Assembly: GCA_018340375.1 (NCBI GenBank)
Contig: JAFFJZ010000013.1
Coordinates: forward strand, 2,582,501-2,646,500
Direction: 5' to 3'
DNA: 64,000 nucleotides
Origin: Gonatopus flavifemur
Lineage: Eukaryota; Arthropoda; Insecta; Hymenoptera; Dryinidae
Positions 9,668 to 20,357 of the stretch are shown in pieces. The notes under the pieces were generated by a model that worked only from the letters and a program-made list of their open reading frames with translations, was not told the origin of the DNA and did not search any database. Position numbers and translations under genes: made by a program. Position 1 is the stretch's first letter, and each line of letters begins with the position of its first letter.

Positions 9668-12574
9668 TTAACGAATTTGAGTATCATCGATGAGAGATAA
9701 TTCCTCAAGAACTTGATAAGTGGGATCCTCACTCATATTCTCAAACACAAGAAAGTGTGCGTCATCATCTCTCTCCACTCTTAATGGTTTATCAATGATA
9801 GTGATCGTTCCTCGAACAGCAAGGAATCGCTCTGGGATCGGATCCACTGATTCGGGATCTAAATCGATTTCCTCTGTAATCGAGTCGTCGAAAAGTGATG
9901 ACAACCCTATGGAGGGAATCCCAGAAGCTTCTGGGGGTATCTCTTCGTCAATGGAGGACGCATTGAGGGGTGTTTCAACGCTATTTTCACCCTGCTCAGT
10001 TCGATTGAGTATGGTAGGTGGTTGTGCCTGGTTTTCGCGGAATTCAATCTTTGTAGATTGTTTTTCTGGAGAGACATTTGGGGCAATGGAAGAATTCCAC
10101 GAGGCAATGCTATCTCCCGGTCGACTCGGGCTAGGAAGTTCGTTGTTCCGGGCTATTACCGTCTTGTTCATGGTTGAGTCCGAAACGGAGGTAGAATCTC
10201 GAGAGCGAATCATCGTCGAATTGGCATCAGGCACGTCGAGGATGATTTCGTCCTCCGGGAGATCGGGCATAAGCAGCGTCCGGGTGAGAGTGGGTAGCAG
10301 ACTTGACCGGGGAGATTCAATGATTCGTGGGTCATCGGTCGTCTTGTTTGAAGGGTCATCCTCGACTATGGATAGCTCTTGATAGTTGGGACGATTTTCC
10401 TCATTCCGTCGTTCCCTCACGCGTATCCCTATTCCCGTATTATCTAAGGGAGGCTGTCTGAGCTTCGCGGTATATTCTGGGTCCTTGTCTCGCGGAACAG
10501 CGGGGCACGCCCTCACCACAGGATTCCGCGAGAGCGCGTCAGCGTTCGAATTCACTCGACCAGGTTTGTATACAATCGCGTACCGATGGTTACTCAGTTT
10601 GTTGGCCCATCTACAAAGTCGGGCCGTCGAGTCTTTGAACGACTCCAGATAGGTTAGGGGCTTGTGATCGGTGAAGAGTATGAACTCCCGACCATATATA
10701 TACGCTTCGAACTGTTTGACAGCGTAGATTATTGCTAGAAGCTCCTTCTCGATGGTAGCGTATCGAGTCTCGGGGCCTGTTAGAAGTCTGGAGACGTACG
10801 CTATTGGTGAGTCTTGCCCATCCGTCTTCTGACTGAAAATCGCGCCTATCCCGTGATCGGAAGCGTCAGTGGTAATGATGAATGGTTTAGAAAAATCTGG
10901 GTATTGAAGGATGGGCTGTTCGCACAGCGCATCTCGTGAATCCTCGAAACTTTTCTGTTGTTTCTCTGACCATTCGAAAGTCGATTTCTTTTTCAGTGAG
11001 TCGGTCATGGGCTTCGCTCGCGAGGAGAAATCCTCAACGAATTTGCGATAATAGCCCACCACACCGAGGAATTGTCGGATTTGTTTTGGATTTTTAGGGG
11101 CCGGGTATTCCTTCAGGGCTTCTAATTTCTTGAGGTGAGGCTGCACTCCCTTTGCACTGAGCGTATGTCCCAGATACAGGACTTCAGGCTCGAAAAGGGA
11201 ACAATTTTCGGTCTGCAGAACTAGATTATGCTCCCTAAGTCTTTCGAGAAACAGACGAATCTTATGAGCGTGTTCTTCTATGCTCGATGATACTATAATC
11301 ACGTCGTCGAGATATACAAAGATACCATTCCCGACGAGTCCTTGCAAGACTCTATTCATCAGTCTCTGGAAAGTCGGAGGGGCATTTTTCAGTCCCATGT
11401 GCATCCAAGTGTATTCGAAATCGCCTATGGCAGTGGAAAACGCCGTTTTCGCCTGGTCATCGGGGTGCATTCCTATTTGATGGAAACCGCTGGCTAAGTC
11501 GAAGACCGAAAAATATTTAGCGTCTCTCAACTTATCGATGATATCAGAGATTTTTGGCATGGGGAAACAGTCATCTACCGTCTTAGCATTGAGAGCACGG
11601 TAATCGACCACTATCCTCCATCTCTTCCGCCCGTCAGGCCCGGGCGTCTTGGCCACTGGGAAGAGGGGTGCATTGTATGCTGATTCAGAGGGTACAATGA
11701 TTCCTAACTTCAGTAGGTTCTCGACCTGCTTTTCTATTCCTTCCGCTGAATGTCGAGCAGTGGGGAATTGGGGCTTATTTATATAGGAGTTGTCTGTCTG
11801 TTGGATTCTGTGAAGGGTAGTCTCTGTTCGAGGGAAAGGATCACCATCTAGAAAGAATTGATTGTGAAATTCCCCGACTATAGGGTGCACTAATTCACGA
11901 GCCCGTGCTTCAAAATCCCTCATTTGCGGAAGTTCATTGATCGTTTCAATTCTTCCATCCTCGGTACGAGTTCTCAAAGTGTATTCTCCGAAGTCGATGT
12001 CGCTATCCGAGGATATCTCGTCTTCCAGGCACGTAGGGGTCAAATTTTCGTGGATGACTTCGAAGTCCTCTCCGAAGTCCTGAAGGGTGGTATTCAGGCG
12101 AGAACTGCCTCCGCGATAGTTTTCTACAGTCTCTTTGTCTTCCGAAGGGTGTACCACCACATTAACGTTAGAGGGTGATTCACGTTTGCGGGATGTAGGT
12201 TGATTCTCCCGTATAAATTCCATAGCTCGTCTTACGGATTCGTAATTGTGGAGAGTGATAGGGTCCATTGGGGTGTCAACATTCACAAGAGTTCCATGGT
12301 AGAACGATAATTCGCTTCCGTTTTCTACGAAGAAAGGTGCCCCTAAAATTCCATCGTGTGGTAGTTCACAATCAACGATATAAAAGAATACCGTTGCCAC
12401 CTTACCATGGAACTTAAGATCAATTAGTTTAGTTCCAAGGACAATCACCGATCCCGCAAGTCCGGTAAGAATCGTGTCGTCTTGTTCGATGTTCTTGTCC
12501 TTCAAAGGAGCATAGGGCAGAAGATTCACTCCTGCGCCTGTATCGAGCATCGATTCAGCCCTGCCCCTCTTCAA
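9668..12574 (-). CDS. pol: gypsy Pol: protease, reverse transcriptase, RNase H
   Basis: A continuous 968-codon frame. The aspartic protease active site LDTGAG is at about residues 10-15, close to the start, so the true N-terminus is probably reached by frameshifting from gag, which ends in a different frame just upstream. Reverse transcriptase covers roughly residues 280-470, with VDYRALN, FDLASGFHQI and the catalytic YLDD near residue 420 (about 11290-11315). RNase H follows (ITTDASDHGIGA, TDHKPL). A Ser/Asp/Glu-rich linker fills about 700-968, before the in-frame TAA that cuts off integrase. The order protease-RT-RNase H-integrase is Ty3/gypsy, not copia. Only the terminal stop disrupts this block. 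Confidence 0.9.
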   Translation of the reverse strand: MKRGRAESMLDTGAGVNLLPYAPLKDKNIEQDDTILTGLAGSVIVLGTKLIDLKFHGKVATVFFYIVDCELPHDGILGAPFFVENGSELSFYHGTLVNVDTPMDPITLHNYESVRRAMEFIRENQPTSRKRESPSNVNVVVHPSEDKETVENYRGGSSRLNTTLQDFGEDFEVIHENLTPTCLEDEISSDSDIDFGEYTLRTRTEDGRIETINELPQMRDFEARARELVHPIVGEFHNQFFLDGDPFPRTETTLHRIQQTDNSYINKPQFPTARHSAEGIEKQVENLLKLGIIVPSESAYNAPLFPVAKTPGPDGRKRWRIVVDYRALNAKTVDDCFPMPKISDIIDKLRDAKYFSVFDLASGFHQIGMHPDDQAKTAFSTAIGDFEYTWMHMGLKNAPPTFQRLMNRVLQGLVGNGIFVYLDDVIIVSSSIEEHAHKIRLFLERLREHNLVLQTENCSLFEPEVLYLGHTLSAKGVQPHLKKLEALKEYPAPKNPKQIRQFLGVVGYYRKFVEDFSSRAKPMTDSLKKKSTFEWSEKQQKSFEDSRDALCEQPILQYPDFSKPFIITTDASDHGIGAIFSQKTDGQDSPIAYVSRLLTGPETRYATIEKELLAIIYAVKQFEAYIYGREFILFTDHKPLTYLESFKDSTARLCRWANKLSNHRYAIVYKPGRVNSNADALSRNPVVRACPAVPRDKDPEYTAKLRQPPLDNTGIGIRVRERRNEENRPNYQELSIVEDDPSNKTTDDPRIIESPRSSLLPTLTRTLLMPDLPEDEIILDVPDANSTMIRSRDSTSVSDSTMNKTVIARNNELPSPSRPGDSIASWNSSIAPNVSPEKQSTKIEFRENQAQPPTILNRTEQGENSVETPLNASSIDEEIPPEASGIPSIGLSSLFDDSITEEIDLDPESVDPIPERFLAVRGTITIIDKPLRVERDDDAHFLVFENMSEDPTYQVLEELSLIDDTQIR

Positions 12575-12639
12575 ACTATCAGATAGAACAAAGATTGTGG
12601 GGGATGGGGCTCGGATTATACGGAGGGGCGGTGGATCGG

Positions 12640-14049
12640 TTATCGAAAGTTCACCCTCCTCTGGCTGCTTTGGGCCTCGCTCGCCCGTTTGCCGTGTATC
12701 GGACGAGCGCCCTCGGAGTTTAAAGATAGCTGAGCGATCGCCGCTGGAGACGCGGATCTACGTTCCCGGGAACCCTCGCTTGATGAAATATGTTTCGTCT
12801 CATATTTAGCTCCCTTTTGAGCACAACTACGGCATCCAGAGCAACAGGATTCCGTAGGGACTCTCTCAGAACTCGATTCGCGAGAGCCTTCACGCTTATC
12901 CCGTGGATATCCCGGGAAACGTCTTTCAGAGCTCATTGATCGATCTCGATTCCGCGAACTGCGTTCGATTGATGGGTACCTTCGGTCAGGAGAAGGATAT
13001 TTGTTCCTTGGAGGAGCATTACTTCGATCATCGGGTCGTTTGTCCCGTCGTTTCATCGATACCACGTATGTATACGGTGAGGGAGATCTGCCTCGATAAT
13101 CTGAACGATATCGATCTCTTGAATGGTCGTCTGATCGGGAGAAACGACCGTATGTGTCGCGAGAATCCTCGTGTTTAAGCTGTGTTCGGCTATAATGCCT
13201 GTCCGAGGGAAAATCTCTATCTGGGTGCCGTGATCGATGAGTATCGCGATATGTCGGATAGTGAGGGTAAGCCATGCGATCTTCGCGGGCTGGGGATGTC
13301 TATCGCGAGCTATATGCTTTCGGAGAACGGTTGCGGCCGTACTCTCCAAATCCCGAATAGCGCGTATCGGAGTATTCTCCCCTATCCGGACTGACGGATT
13401 CGTAATATCTTCTAGCGGCGATGGCTTTATTGACCGCTCCATCGTAGGTCGTAGGGTTAGCATCGCGGATAAATCTTCTAATTTTATCGGGCATACAATC
13501 GAGGAGACTACGGATTGAAACTTCTCTGATTCCCTTCTCAAGAGATTGCAAGTATGGCCCACCGTCAGGGCATTCATCCTTCGCGGCCGATCGTGTTCGT
13601 ATAGTAAGGGCTTGGTGACGATTTAGGAATTCTTGGAAAGTTTCTTCCCCTATTCGATATCGCATTCGCTTTAATTGATGGATTAGCGTGTCAAAAGCCC
13701 GAAATGACCCAAATCTATCCTTCGAATGAGCATATAATTGTTTTGGAACAACAAATTTTCTCCCTTCGACACTATCTCTTGCCGGCCCTCTTAGCTTAGT
13801 CAGAGCGCATTGAAGGAAAGGAGCTTCGTCTCCTTCCTCCAAAAGTTTCAAGGCATCCTGACAACCAATAATAAATTCGTCCGGAGGACTATACCCATCA
13901 TAAACTGGGACATCGAGGGCGGCCTCACGGACCCTCCTCCACGCTGCGGAGCGTATTGTTTGATCGACTTCGTCCGGCATACTATTATTCGAAGAGCACG
14001 CAGGGGGTAGTGGATATCTAGGTTCACAGGGGACAGAAAATCTGTACAA
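12640..14049 (-). pseudogene. gag: gypsy Gag with in-frame stop
   Basis: From an ATG at 14049 a 249-codon capsid-like frame runs to an in-frame TAG at 13300-13302, then the same frame continues for about 219 codons to 12640. The first half is alpha-helical in character, typical of gypsy capsid. The second half is very rich in Arg, Ser, Asp and Tyr (SRDRYRSDYRGRSPSP), a nucleic-acid-binding tail, with a cysteine cluster CCSGCRSC in place of a canonical CCHC knuckle. The single stop is the only lesion in about 470 codons. It overlaps nothing on the other strand; pol starts about 65 bases downstream in another frame. Confidence 0.75.
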
Positions 14050-14137
14050 ACGAGGATAACCTCTCTTCTAGGTCAGCTGTTGGCTTTCTTAATTTTCCCT
14101 GAAAGATCCGATGCCCTCCTAGATGTTGCTAATTGAT

Positions 14138-14425
14138 CTAGAAGGCGATCCGAATTTTTGAAATATCGATTCGAACCGGAATTGAAAGTCTAATCTTGTT
14201 TGGATTCGCTGAACCTATCAGATAAATCCCCGGAGTTCGTTCTTCTTTGACGTTTATTTCTGGGATATACCCAGAGCGTTGATGAGGAGGTTTCAATAAC
14301 TCGATTTCTAAATCGAAAATCCTATTAAACAATTTAGCTTTTCCGTTTTCTGATAAATTTACGTCCTTTTGATAAATTTTCCTTTTCAATGATTTAGGAA
14401 CGGCTCTCCGACCAGTTTTAGTCAT
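14138..14425 (-). CDS. Small ORF upstream of gag, unknown
   Basis: A 95-codon open frame with an ATG, basic in its first third (TGRRAVPKSLKRKIYQKD), followed by alternating charged and aliphatic residues. It lies in the leader just before gag, in a different frame. I do not recognise it. It could be a short leader protein of the retroelement, a relic of gag's N-terminus or chance. Confidence 0.3.
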   Translation of the reverse strand: MTKTGRRAVPKSLKRKIYQKDVNLSENGKAKLFNRIFDLEIELLKPPHQRSGYIPEINVKEERTPGIYLIGSANPNKIRLSIPVRIDISKIRIAF

Positions 14426-14490
14426 GGACGAAAAGTAGCAGGGAAAGAAAAAGGATGGAAAACAGAATTCTTTGTTTCGAACAAAACTCT

Positions 14491-15150
14491 ACCACAGAAT
14501 GCAGTCAGAATTTCTCGAAACCAAGGTAGTGAGAGTAGGTGGGGAGAGGATCACGGCGAGGGAAGTTCTTCTTCGTACTAATATTTAGAAGCTTAACAAC
14601 CATCCAGCACCACGTAAGAGGCAGTCACCGTCGATTGGGAAGATTCGTAAGCACAGTTGGGAATTCCACGCTATTGTCCTCCGATTAGGAAAGACTTACC
14701 ACAGGATGCAGTTAAATCTTCCACAAGGGAGAGAAAATAACGCAGAGAAATCGATGATCAATCTCGGAACATTTTTCTCAAAATCCATAGTGTCAATCTG
14801 TTTACATCTCCATACAAACGTTTCACCACCATCACAGTCAGTGTCGATTTGGAAGATTGGTAAACAGATTTTCATCCATACCCTATAGTCCCACCAATGC
14901 GAAACGATCACCACTGACTGCAGTCGAAAGTCTTACAAAAGAGGAAAAAAATATAACGCACAAACTCTTTGGTTTGAGGATAAAATCACCATTAACTATT
15001 CGCCGCCTTTAACAACGATCCAGCACCACATAAGAGGCAGTCGCTGACCATCGGAAAAGTTTGCACAAATGTTCAAGTCCCAAACTATTATTCTCCTCTC
15101 GTGAAACACACACCACAGGATGCAGTCGTATGTATCACAGGCGGGGAGAA
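14491..15150. repeat. ~207-bp degenerate tandem repeat in the gypsy leader
   Basis: The motif ACCACAGGATGCAGT recurs with variations at 14491, 14698, 14910 and 15112, spacings of 207, 212 and 202. Within units a second motif, CCAGCACCACRTAAGAGGCAG, recurs at about 14604 and 15021. The copies are clearly diverged. The array sits in the long 5' leader of the retroelement. Confidence 0.7.
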
Positions 15151-16251
15151 GGAATAACTTGGAGGAACTCAGTGATTTGATTCAGGATTTCACGTGGACA
15201 GGAACGGTCTGATCGAGCGAAAGCAGAACAAGTAAATCCACTTTTTGTTTTTTCACAATTGTACCGGAAGAGAAACGTTCATGTCCAAACAAAACTAGAG
15301 TTTCAACACCGGAGAAACGTGTTTCAACCGTGTACGGTACACGAAGCTACTCGTATACCTCTTATCGCGATGAATTCTAAGTCCCTATATTCTTGGCTGT
15401 AAAATTGTATGGGCGCCCCAAGAATAATTGTGACGTAATGGGGTTCTAAATGACGAATATATATATATATATATATTGGAGACGATAATATGATATTAAA
15501 ACACAACAAGAGATATCAGTTGAAACTGCACTGGTTCCCACACACGCTCGTAACCTGAAAAAGGGGTAAGCTAATCGTTGTAAATTAAAGCAAGCGGATG
15601 AAAAATGTTGAATCATATATATGAATTTCTGTTTTCTCCAATTGATGAAGTGAGACAGTAACACTCGCTATAAGAAAATTACTTTTGGGGTTTCTACTAA
15701 AAAAATTTCCTTCAAATATGAATCATACAAATGTATTTCCGAAGATGAATGCAAAGGGAGAAATATACTATGGTTTGGGTGGACTAAGTGAGCGTGTGTG
15801 CAACTCCTGTCCGGTAGATATGTATATACGTGCGCATATTTAACACCTGAGAAATGAGATGAAGACAGAATAGGATAGAGTGTAATATGGTGTGTATGAT
15901 GGCGAGTGTATGAAATGAAATGTGTGATGAGTTGGTGTGAGTTCGTAGGAAGAAGCAAGGCCGAGGTATCGTATGACGTCCCTGACCTGCGACAGTGCAA
16001 TGATTGTCGTTATAACGAGAAGAAGAGATCACTCAAAATCATCGAGAGCACCTATGTTCGGGACGGAAAAGAAACAATCCTCAAAATATAATACACAAGT
16101 TCGCAGAGGATTGTTCTGATCGGAATGAAAGTAAATACGAGAAGCAGAATTAGTTTATTTCATCTACAGGAAAGAAGTTCGTAAGTGTAGGAAAACTCGC
16201 AAAGAGTCGAGTTGTACAATGCGACGGTCGCGTGAAGCATACGTTGTCGAC
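15151..16251. other. gypsy leader, no gene
   Basis: Contains an (AT)n microsatellite at about 15456-15477 and no sustained frame that looks coding; the longest (110 codons, minus, 15668-16000) is His/Ser/Tyr-rich and reads like low-complexity non-coding DNA. Confidence 0.4.
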
Positions 16252-16552
16252 GACGTTGAAAAAGAATCGATTCTTCTTCAACGTAGTGATGAAGAAATTC
16301 GTACGGCGTGTTATACACGCGTTCGTCGTATCGAGGTATAGAGGGAGAAGAAGAAAAGAGTATGTCGTTGAATGCAACGAAAGGAGAATAACCACATGTA
16401 CGCTGAGTTATTGAGCGGAGTTCCTGTCAAGATTTTGGACAACAAAGTGAGCGAAGTAACTGAAGAAATTGACAGGAACTTGTACCCCACACTTAGCACC
16501 AATGTTATATAACGGGTTTTTCCGTAGGTGAAAGACGAAAAATCTCGTTATA
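16252..16552. repeat. Three short hairpins in the leader
   Basis: First, about 16253-16286, a loop-less palindrome with arms ACGTTGAAAAAGAATC and its near-complement. Second, about 16419-16481, arms AGTTCCTGTCAA and TTGACAGGAACT. Third, about 16504-16552, arms TATATAACGGG and its diverged complement. All lie in the leader of the gypsy-type element; packaging or regulatory structure is possible but unproven. Confidence 0.6.
16484..16502 (-). promoter_or_regulatory. Primer-binding-site-like sequence
   Basis: On the minus strand TTGGTGCTAAGTGTGGGGT begins right after the third hairpin, ending in ...TTATATAACA. It resembles the class of retroviral and gypsy primer sites that start TGGYGC and end GTGGGG, differing mostly by transitions. 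It is 3.9 kb away from the LTR at 20358, so it is not in the expected place for that LTR; it may mark a second, older LTR end. Confidence 0.3.
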
Positions 16553-16584
16553 TATGTAAAAGAAAATAAAACAATTCCCCAACC

Positions 16585-16640
16585 GGAGTGGCTCGATTGG
16601 AAAAGCGAGTGGGTACCCGCTCCTGGTTTTAAGCTCTCGA
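16585..16640 (+). other. tRNA-like (SINE-type) promoter remnant
   Basis: TGGCTCGATTGG at 16589-16600 fits a pol III A box and GGTTTTAAGCTC at 16625-16636 is a weak B box. The sequence around them does not fold into an intact tRNA. It could be a tRNA-derived SINE head or chance. Confidence 0.25.
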
Positions 16641-16789
16641 TAAGATATAGGTTCTCTTATCTTGCACCCCCAGTGTAGTGGTTGAGGTTAACGTGAGAGA
16701 AATTTAGATGTGGAGGAATTTGTTTAACAAATACTTGATTCCGTTCAAAGAAACTATGCAAAACATGAAACAGATATGATTTTGTTTAT

Positions 16790-17715
16790 AAACCTTTCTA
16801 TGAGAATTTTCGGAAAGGATCTGAATGTACAATGAGTAAATCAGATATAATTTTTATTACGGATATTTCCACGAGAGTTTTTGAAAGGAAACTCGTAATG
16901 TACAAAGGATGGAAAACCAGATATATGCTTACTACAGATATTTCTACGAGAGTTTTTGAAGAGAAACTCGTAATGCACAACGATTGAACATATATAATTT
17001 GATTACAGATGTTTCTACGAGAAGTTTTCGGAAAGAAACTCGTAATGTACGAAGAGTGAACAGATATAATTTGATTACCGATGTTTCTACGAGAGTTTGC
17101 GAAAAGGAACTCGTAATGTGCAAAGAATGAAAAACCAAATATATGCTCATTACAGATATTTCTACGAGAGTTTCTGAAAAGAAACTCGTAATGTACAAAG
17201 AGTGAACAGATATAATTTGATTAACGATGTTTCTACGAGAGTTTTCGAGAAGAAACTCGTAATGTACAAAGAATGAAAAACCAAATATATGCTCATTACA
17301 GATGTTTCTACGAGAGTTTTTGAAAAGAAACTCGTAATGTCCCAATGAATGAAAAACCAAAGATATCCTTATTACAGATATTTCTACGAGAGTTTTTGAA
17401 AAGAAACTCGTAATGTACAATGAATGAAAAACCAGATATATGCTTACTACAGATATTTCTACGAGAGTTTTTGAAAAGAAACTCGTAATGCACAACGATT
17501 GAACATATATAATTTGATTACAGATGTTTCTACGAGAAGTTTTCGAAAAGAAACTCGTAATGTTAGAAGAGTGAACAGATATAATTTGATTACCGATGTT
17601 TCTACGAGAGTTTGCGAAAAGGAACTCGTAATGTACAAAGAATGAAAAACCAAATATATGCTCATTACAGATATTTCTACGAGAGTTTTTGAGAAGAAAC
17701 TCGTAATGTACAATG
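16790..17715. repeat. ~74-bp tandem array with a hairpin in every unit
   Basis: About twelve head-to-tail units of 72-76 bp. Each contains ACGAGAGTTTTTGAAAAGAA followed by ACTCGT, so ACGAG pairs with CTCGT around an A/T-rich loop. Copies of the unit differ by small changes and two alternate versions of the spacer (AATGAAAAACC and GTGAACAGATA types) recur, which suggests higher-order amplification. The minus-strand frames across it encode repeated ITSFFSKTLVEIS peptides that are by-products of the array. It lies in the gypsy leader next to the mariner insertion. Confidence 0.85.
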
Positions 17716-17789
17716 GGAGAAAGGAAGAAGATCCCTTTTGAGTCGTGTATACCGTGTGTATAGAGGAGGAGGGAGGAAGGACTAATATA

Positions 17790-19820
17790 CAGGGCGTCCC
17801 ATTTAAAACAGGACAGCTGAATAACTCTTCAGGGAATGGAGGGGGAAAAAAATTGTTTAGGTGAAAGTTGTAGGGTTCGAAAGGGGCCATAAGATGGTCA
17901 CCTTGAATTTGACCTTGAGGTCAATTTTGAGCATAATTGATGGTCATAGTATGTTTTTTCAAATGGAAAACCCTACGTACGACCTCAGAAATGGAAAGAG
18001 CGGAAAATTTTACGTCCGAATATGTTAACATATCAGGTCATTTAGAGGTCATTTGAAAGTCAAAAAACCATTTTCTATGGATTTTCACGGGAAAGCCTCA
18101 AACGAGTGGTTTCTCTGACCACAGTTATTAAAGTTAAAGTGAAACCCCACGTTTCGACCTTGAATTGAAAGTAAACAGAACTAACCTCCAGAGTTTATTC
18201 TTCATAGCAGTACGAAAAGGATCAGTAAGAAGTTTTCATCGTTTACGGTGTAAGTGCGGGTTCAGAATGGTTTATTCACCTAACGAATGTGTTGATATCT
18301 TAATGATCTTGGGTGAGTGTCGCGGAGTGTATCAAAGAGCGTCACGATTGTACAGAGAGCGGTTTGAAGATCGGCAGCATCATCCTTCTCCAGAAGTCAT
18401 TCGCCAAGTTGGAAGAAATTGTCGACAAGGAAGGATTGGTCAACGCCAAAACAATCAAGGTTTCAACTTTGACGACCCTCGATGCGTTGCTGTTTTAGCA
18501 ATAATACACATGAACCTTCATGTTGTTCACGTGATATTGAACGCGATTTGGGTATTCCACGCAGTACGGCACACAGAATTCTACAAGCTGCTCAATATCA
18601 TCCGTACCACATCACACTGACCCAAGAATTATCTCAACAAGATATGCAGAATCGGGTTAACTTTTGCCATTGGGGTTTACAGAGGTTAAACGAAGCGCCC
18701 GATTTCTTCCGATATGTTCTTTTCAGTGATGAATCAACGTTTCAAAGTACTGGCTTGTTAAATCGTCACAATAGCCACTATTGGTCAGCGCAAAACCCGC
18801 ACTGGACTCAACAAGTTGATCATCAGCATCGGTGGAGTATAAATGTTTGGTGTGGAATTCTAGACAATCAAGTTATTGGGCCGTATTTTTTTGATGGAAC
18901 TGTTAATGGTCCTAATTATCTACAGTTTTCACAGAATGAAAACATGTGATAATGAAAGATGTGACATGAGCAACTAGGCAGAGGATGTGGTATCAGCAAG
19001 ACGGTGCACCACCACACTTTGCTCGATGTGTGAGGGATTATCTAAATATCCTTTTCCCCAATCGTTGGATTGGTCGAGGTGGATTTGTACTGTGGCTGGC
19101 AAGATCTCCTGATCTCACCCCCTAGATTTTTATTAGTGGGGTTACGTAAAAAATGTCGTTTATACCAACCGACCAACAACACCTGTGGATCTACAACAAC
19201 GCATCAGATACGCAATTGCGAATATTCGTGCAAAAGTTTTTCAGTCTGTTCTTGGAAACTTTCGACGCCGGCTGGAGTTATGTATTGAAGTAAATGACGG
19301 TCAATTCGAACATGTCCTGCAACAAGTGTGTCTTACCCGTCAACGGATTTGTGCCATCTGTAATTATAAAACGACGAACTGGAAAAATAAATAATTTTTC
19401 AATTATTGTTTCAAATTTGGCATTCATTATCGTTCTCAAGGTCGAATTCAAGGTCGAAACGTGGGGTTTCACTTTAACTTTGATAACTTTGGTCAGAGAA
19501 ACAACTAGTTTGAGACTTTTCCGTGAAAATCCATAGAAAATGGTTTTTTGACTTCCAAATGACCTCTAAATGACCTGATATGTTCACATATTCGGACGTA
19601 AAATTCTCCGCCCTTTCCATTTCTGAGGTCGAACGTAGGGTTTTCCATTTGAAAAAACATACTTTGACCATCAATTATGCTCAAAATTAACCTCAAGGTC
19701 AAATTCAAGGTCACCATCTGATGGCCCCCTTCGAACCCTACAACTTTTATGTGAACAATTTTTTTCCCCCTCCATTCCCTGAAGAGTTATTCAGCTGTCC
19801 TGTTTCAAATGGGACGCCCG
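17790..19820 (+). mobile_element. DD41D-type Tc1/mariner element, copy 1, inactive
   Basis: Starts CAGGGCGTCCCATTT after a TA dinucleotide (17788-17789) and ends with the complement GGGACGCCC at about 19819, where the last few bases and the flanking TA are lost. The terminal inverted repeats are about 385 bp long (17790-18172 and about 19437-19820), extreme for this superfamily. It sits inside the leader of the gypsy-type element, so it inserted later. The same element occurs again at 24485-32167 and a relative at 57721-59752. Confidence 0.85.
18267..19325 (+). pseudogene. Tc1/mariner (DD41D) transposase, multiple frameshifts and stops
   Basis: The coding trail starts at ATG 18267 (MVYSPNECVDI) with an N-terminal helix-turn-helix, moves through two frame changes between about 18400 and 18520, then runs in a third frame (SRDIERDLGIPRSTAHRIL) into the catalytic core with FSDEST, NRHNSHYWSAQNPHW and VNVWCGI-type motifs. 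Stops follow after 18947 and the final part (QQDGAPPHF, then SPDLTP and FEHVLQ) is scattered over frames. Transposase would bind the TIRs and move the element by cut and paste. At least four lesions make this copy a pseudogene. It shares most frame breaks with the copy at 24962, so both descend from an already broken or non-autonomous copy. Confidence 0.85.
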
Positions 19821-20357
19821 TTTTTGCTCTTGACTCACCGTGGTGGAAAAGAAGAGTACACGTTAGGTACTTCTTTCCGAACAAAAAGAAAACGAGGTGA
19901 TGGTTGCTTCTGATGGTCCTCCTGTCTCTCTCTCTCTCTCTCTCTCCCTCTTCCTCTCTTGGACGGAGATTGAAGACGTGCTGATTCACGATTAGTTTTT
20001 AACGCGACTTGAATGCCACAATTAATTAGTTACACTGAATTTCACTGATTTTATTATAACAAAAACTGATTCTATTCGCGAATCTCGGCTGGAGTATAGA
20101 CTTATTCTACAAAGTCACGTTCCACTAAGTTTCAATCGTGACTAAGACAAAAGGAATAATTTTTGAGAAACGTTGCGTTGGAAAAAGATTTTTGAACATG
20201 AATTTCTTACAAAAGAATCCGTGGAACCTTCCAAAGGGACACACTTTTACGATTTACTGCACACTTGACTCCAATCGTATCTTCGTTTCTACCCTCTTGC
20301 GGAACAGGACGGACTTGTCCTCGCGTATGGAAAATCGGCTGTTCAACAAAACTTCCG
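19821..20357. other. gypsy leader, LTR-proximal part
   Basis: No gene. Contains a (CT)n run at about 19926-19948. On the minus strand the sequence directly after the LTR (CGGAAGTTTTG) is not a recognisable tRNA-complementary primer site; a weak primer-site-like sequence, ATTGGAGTCAAGTGTGC, lies about 80 bases further in (near 20262-20278). Confidence 0.4.

Noticed and set aside
12903..13518. Plus-strand frames opposite gag and pol
   Set aside because: Shadow frames antisense to a well-supported retroelement gene.
16585..16640. A functional tRNA gene
   Set aside because: A- and B-box-like sequences exist but no cloverleaf can be drawn and the B box is weak.
16790..17715. CRISPR-like regular array
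   Set aside because: Units are head-to-tail copies of one 74-bp sequence with no variable spacers, and the genome is eukaryotic; it is a satellite-type tandem repeat.
16798..17890. Minus-strand frames with repeated ITSFFSKTLVEIS peptides
   Set aside because: By-products of the 74-bp tandem array; no start context or homology.
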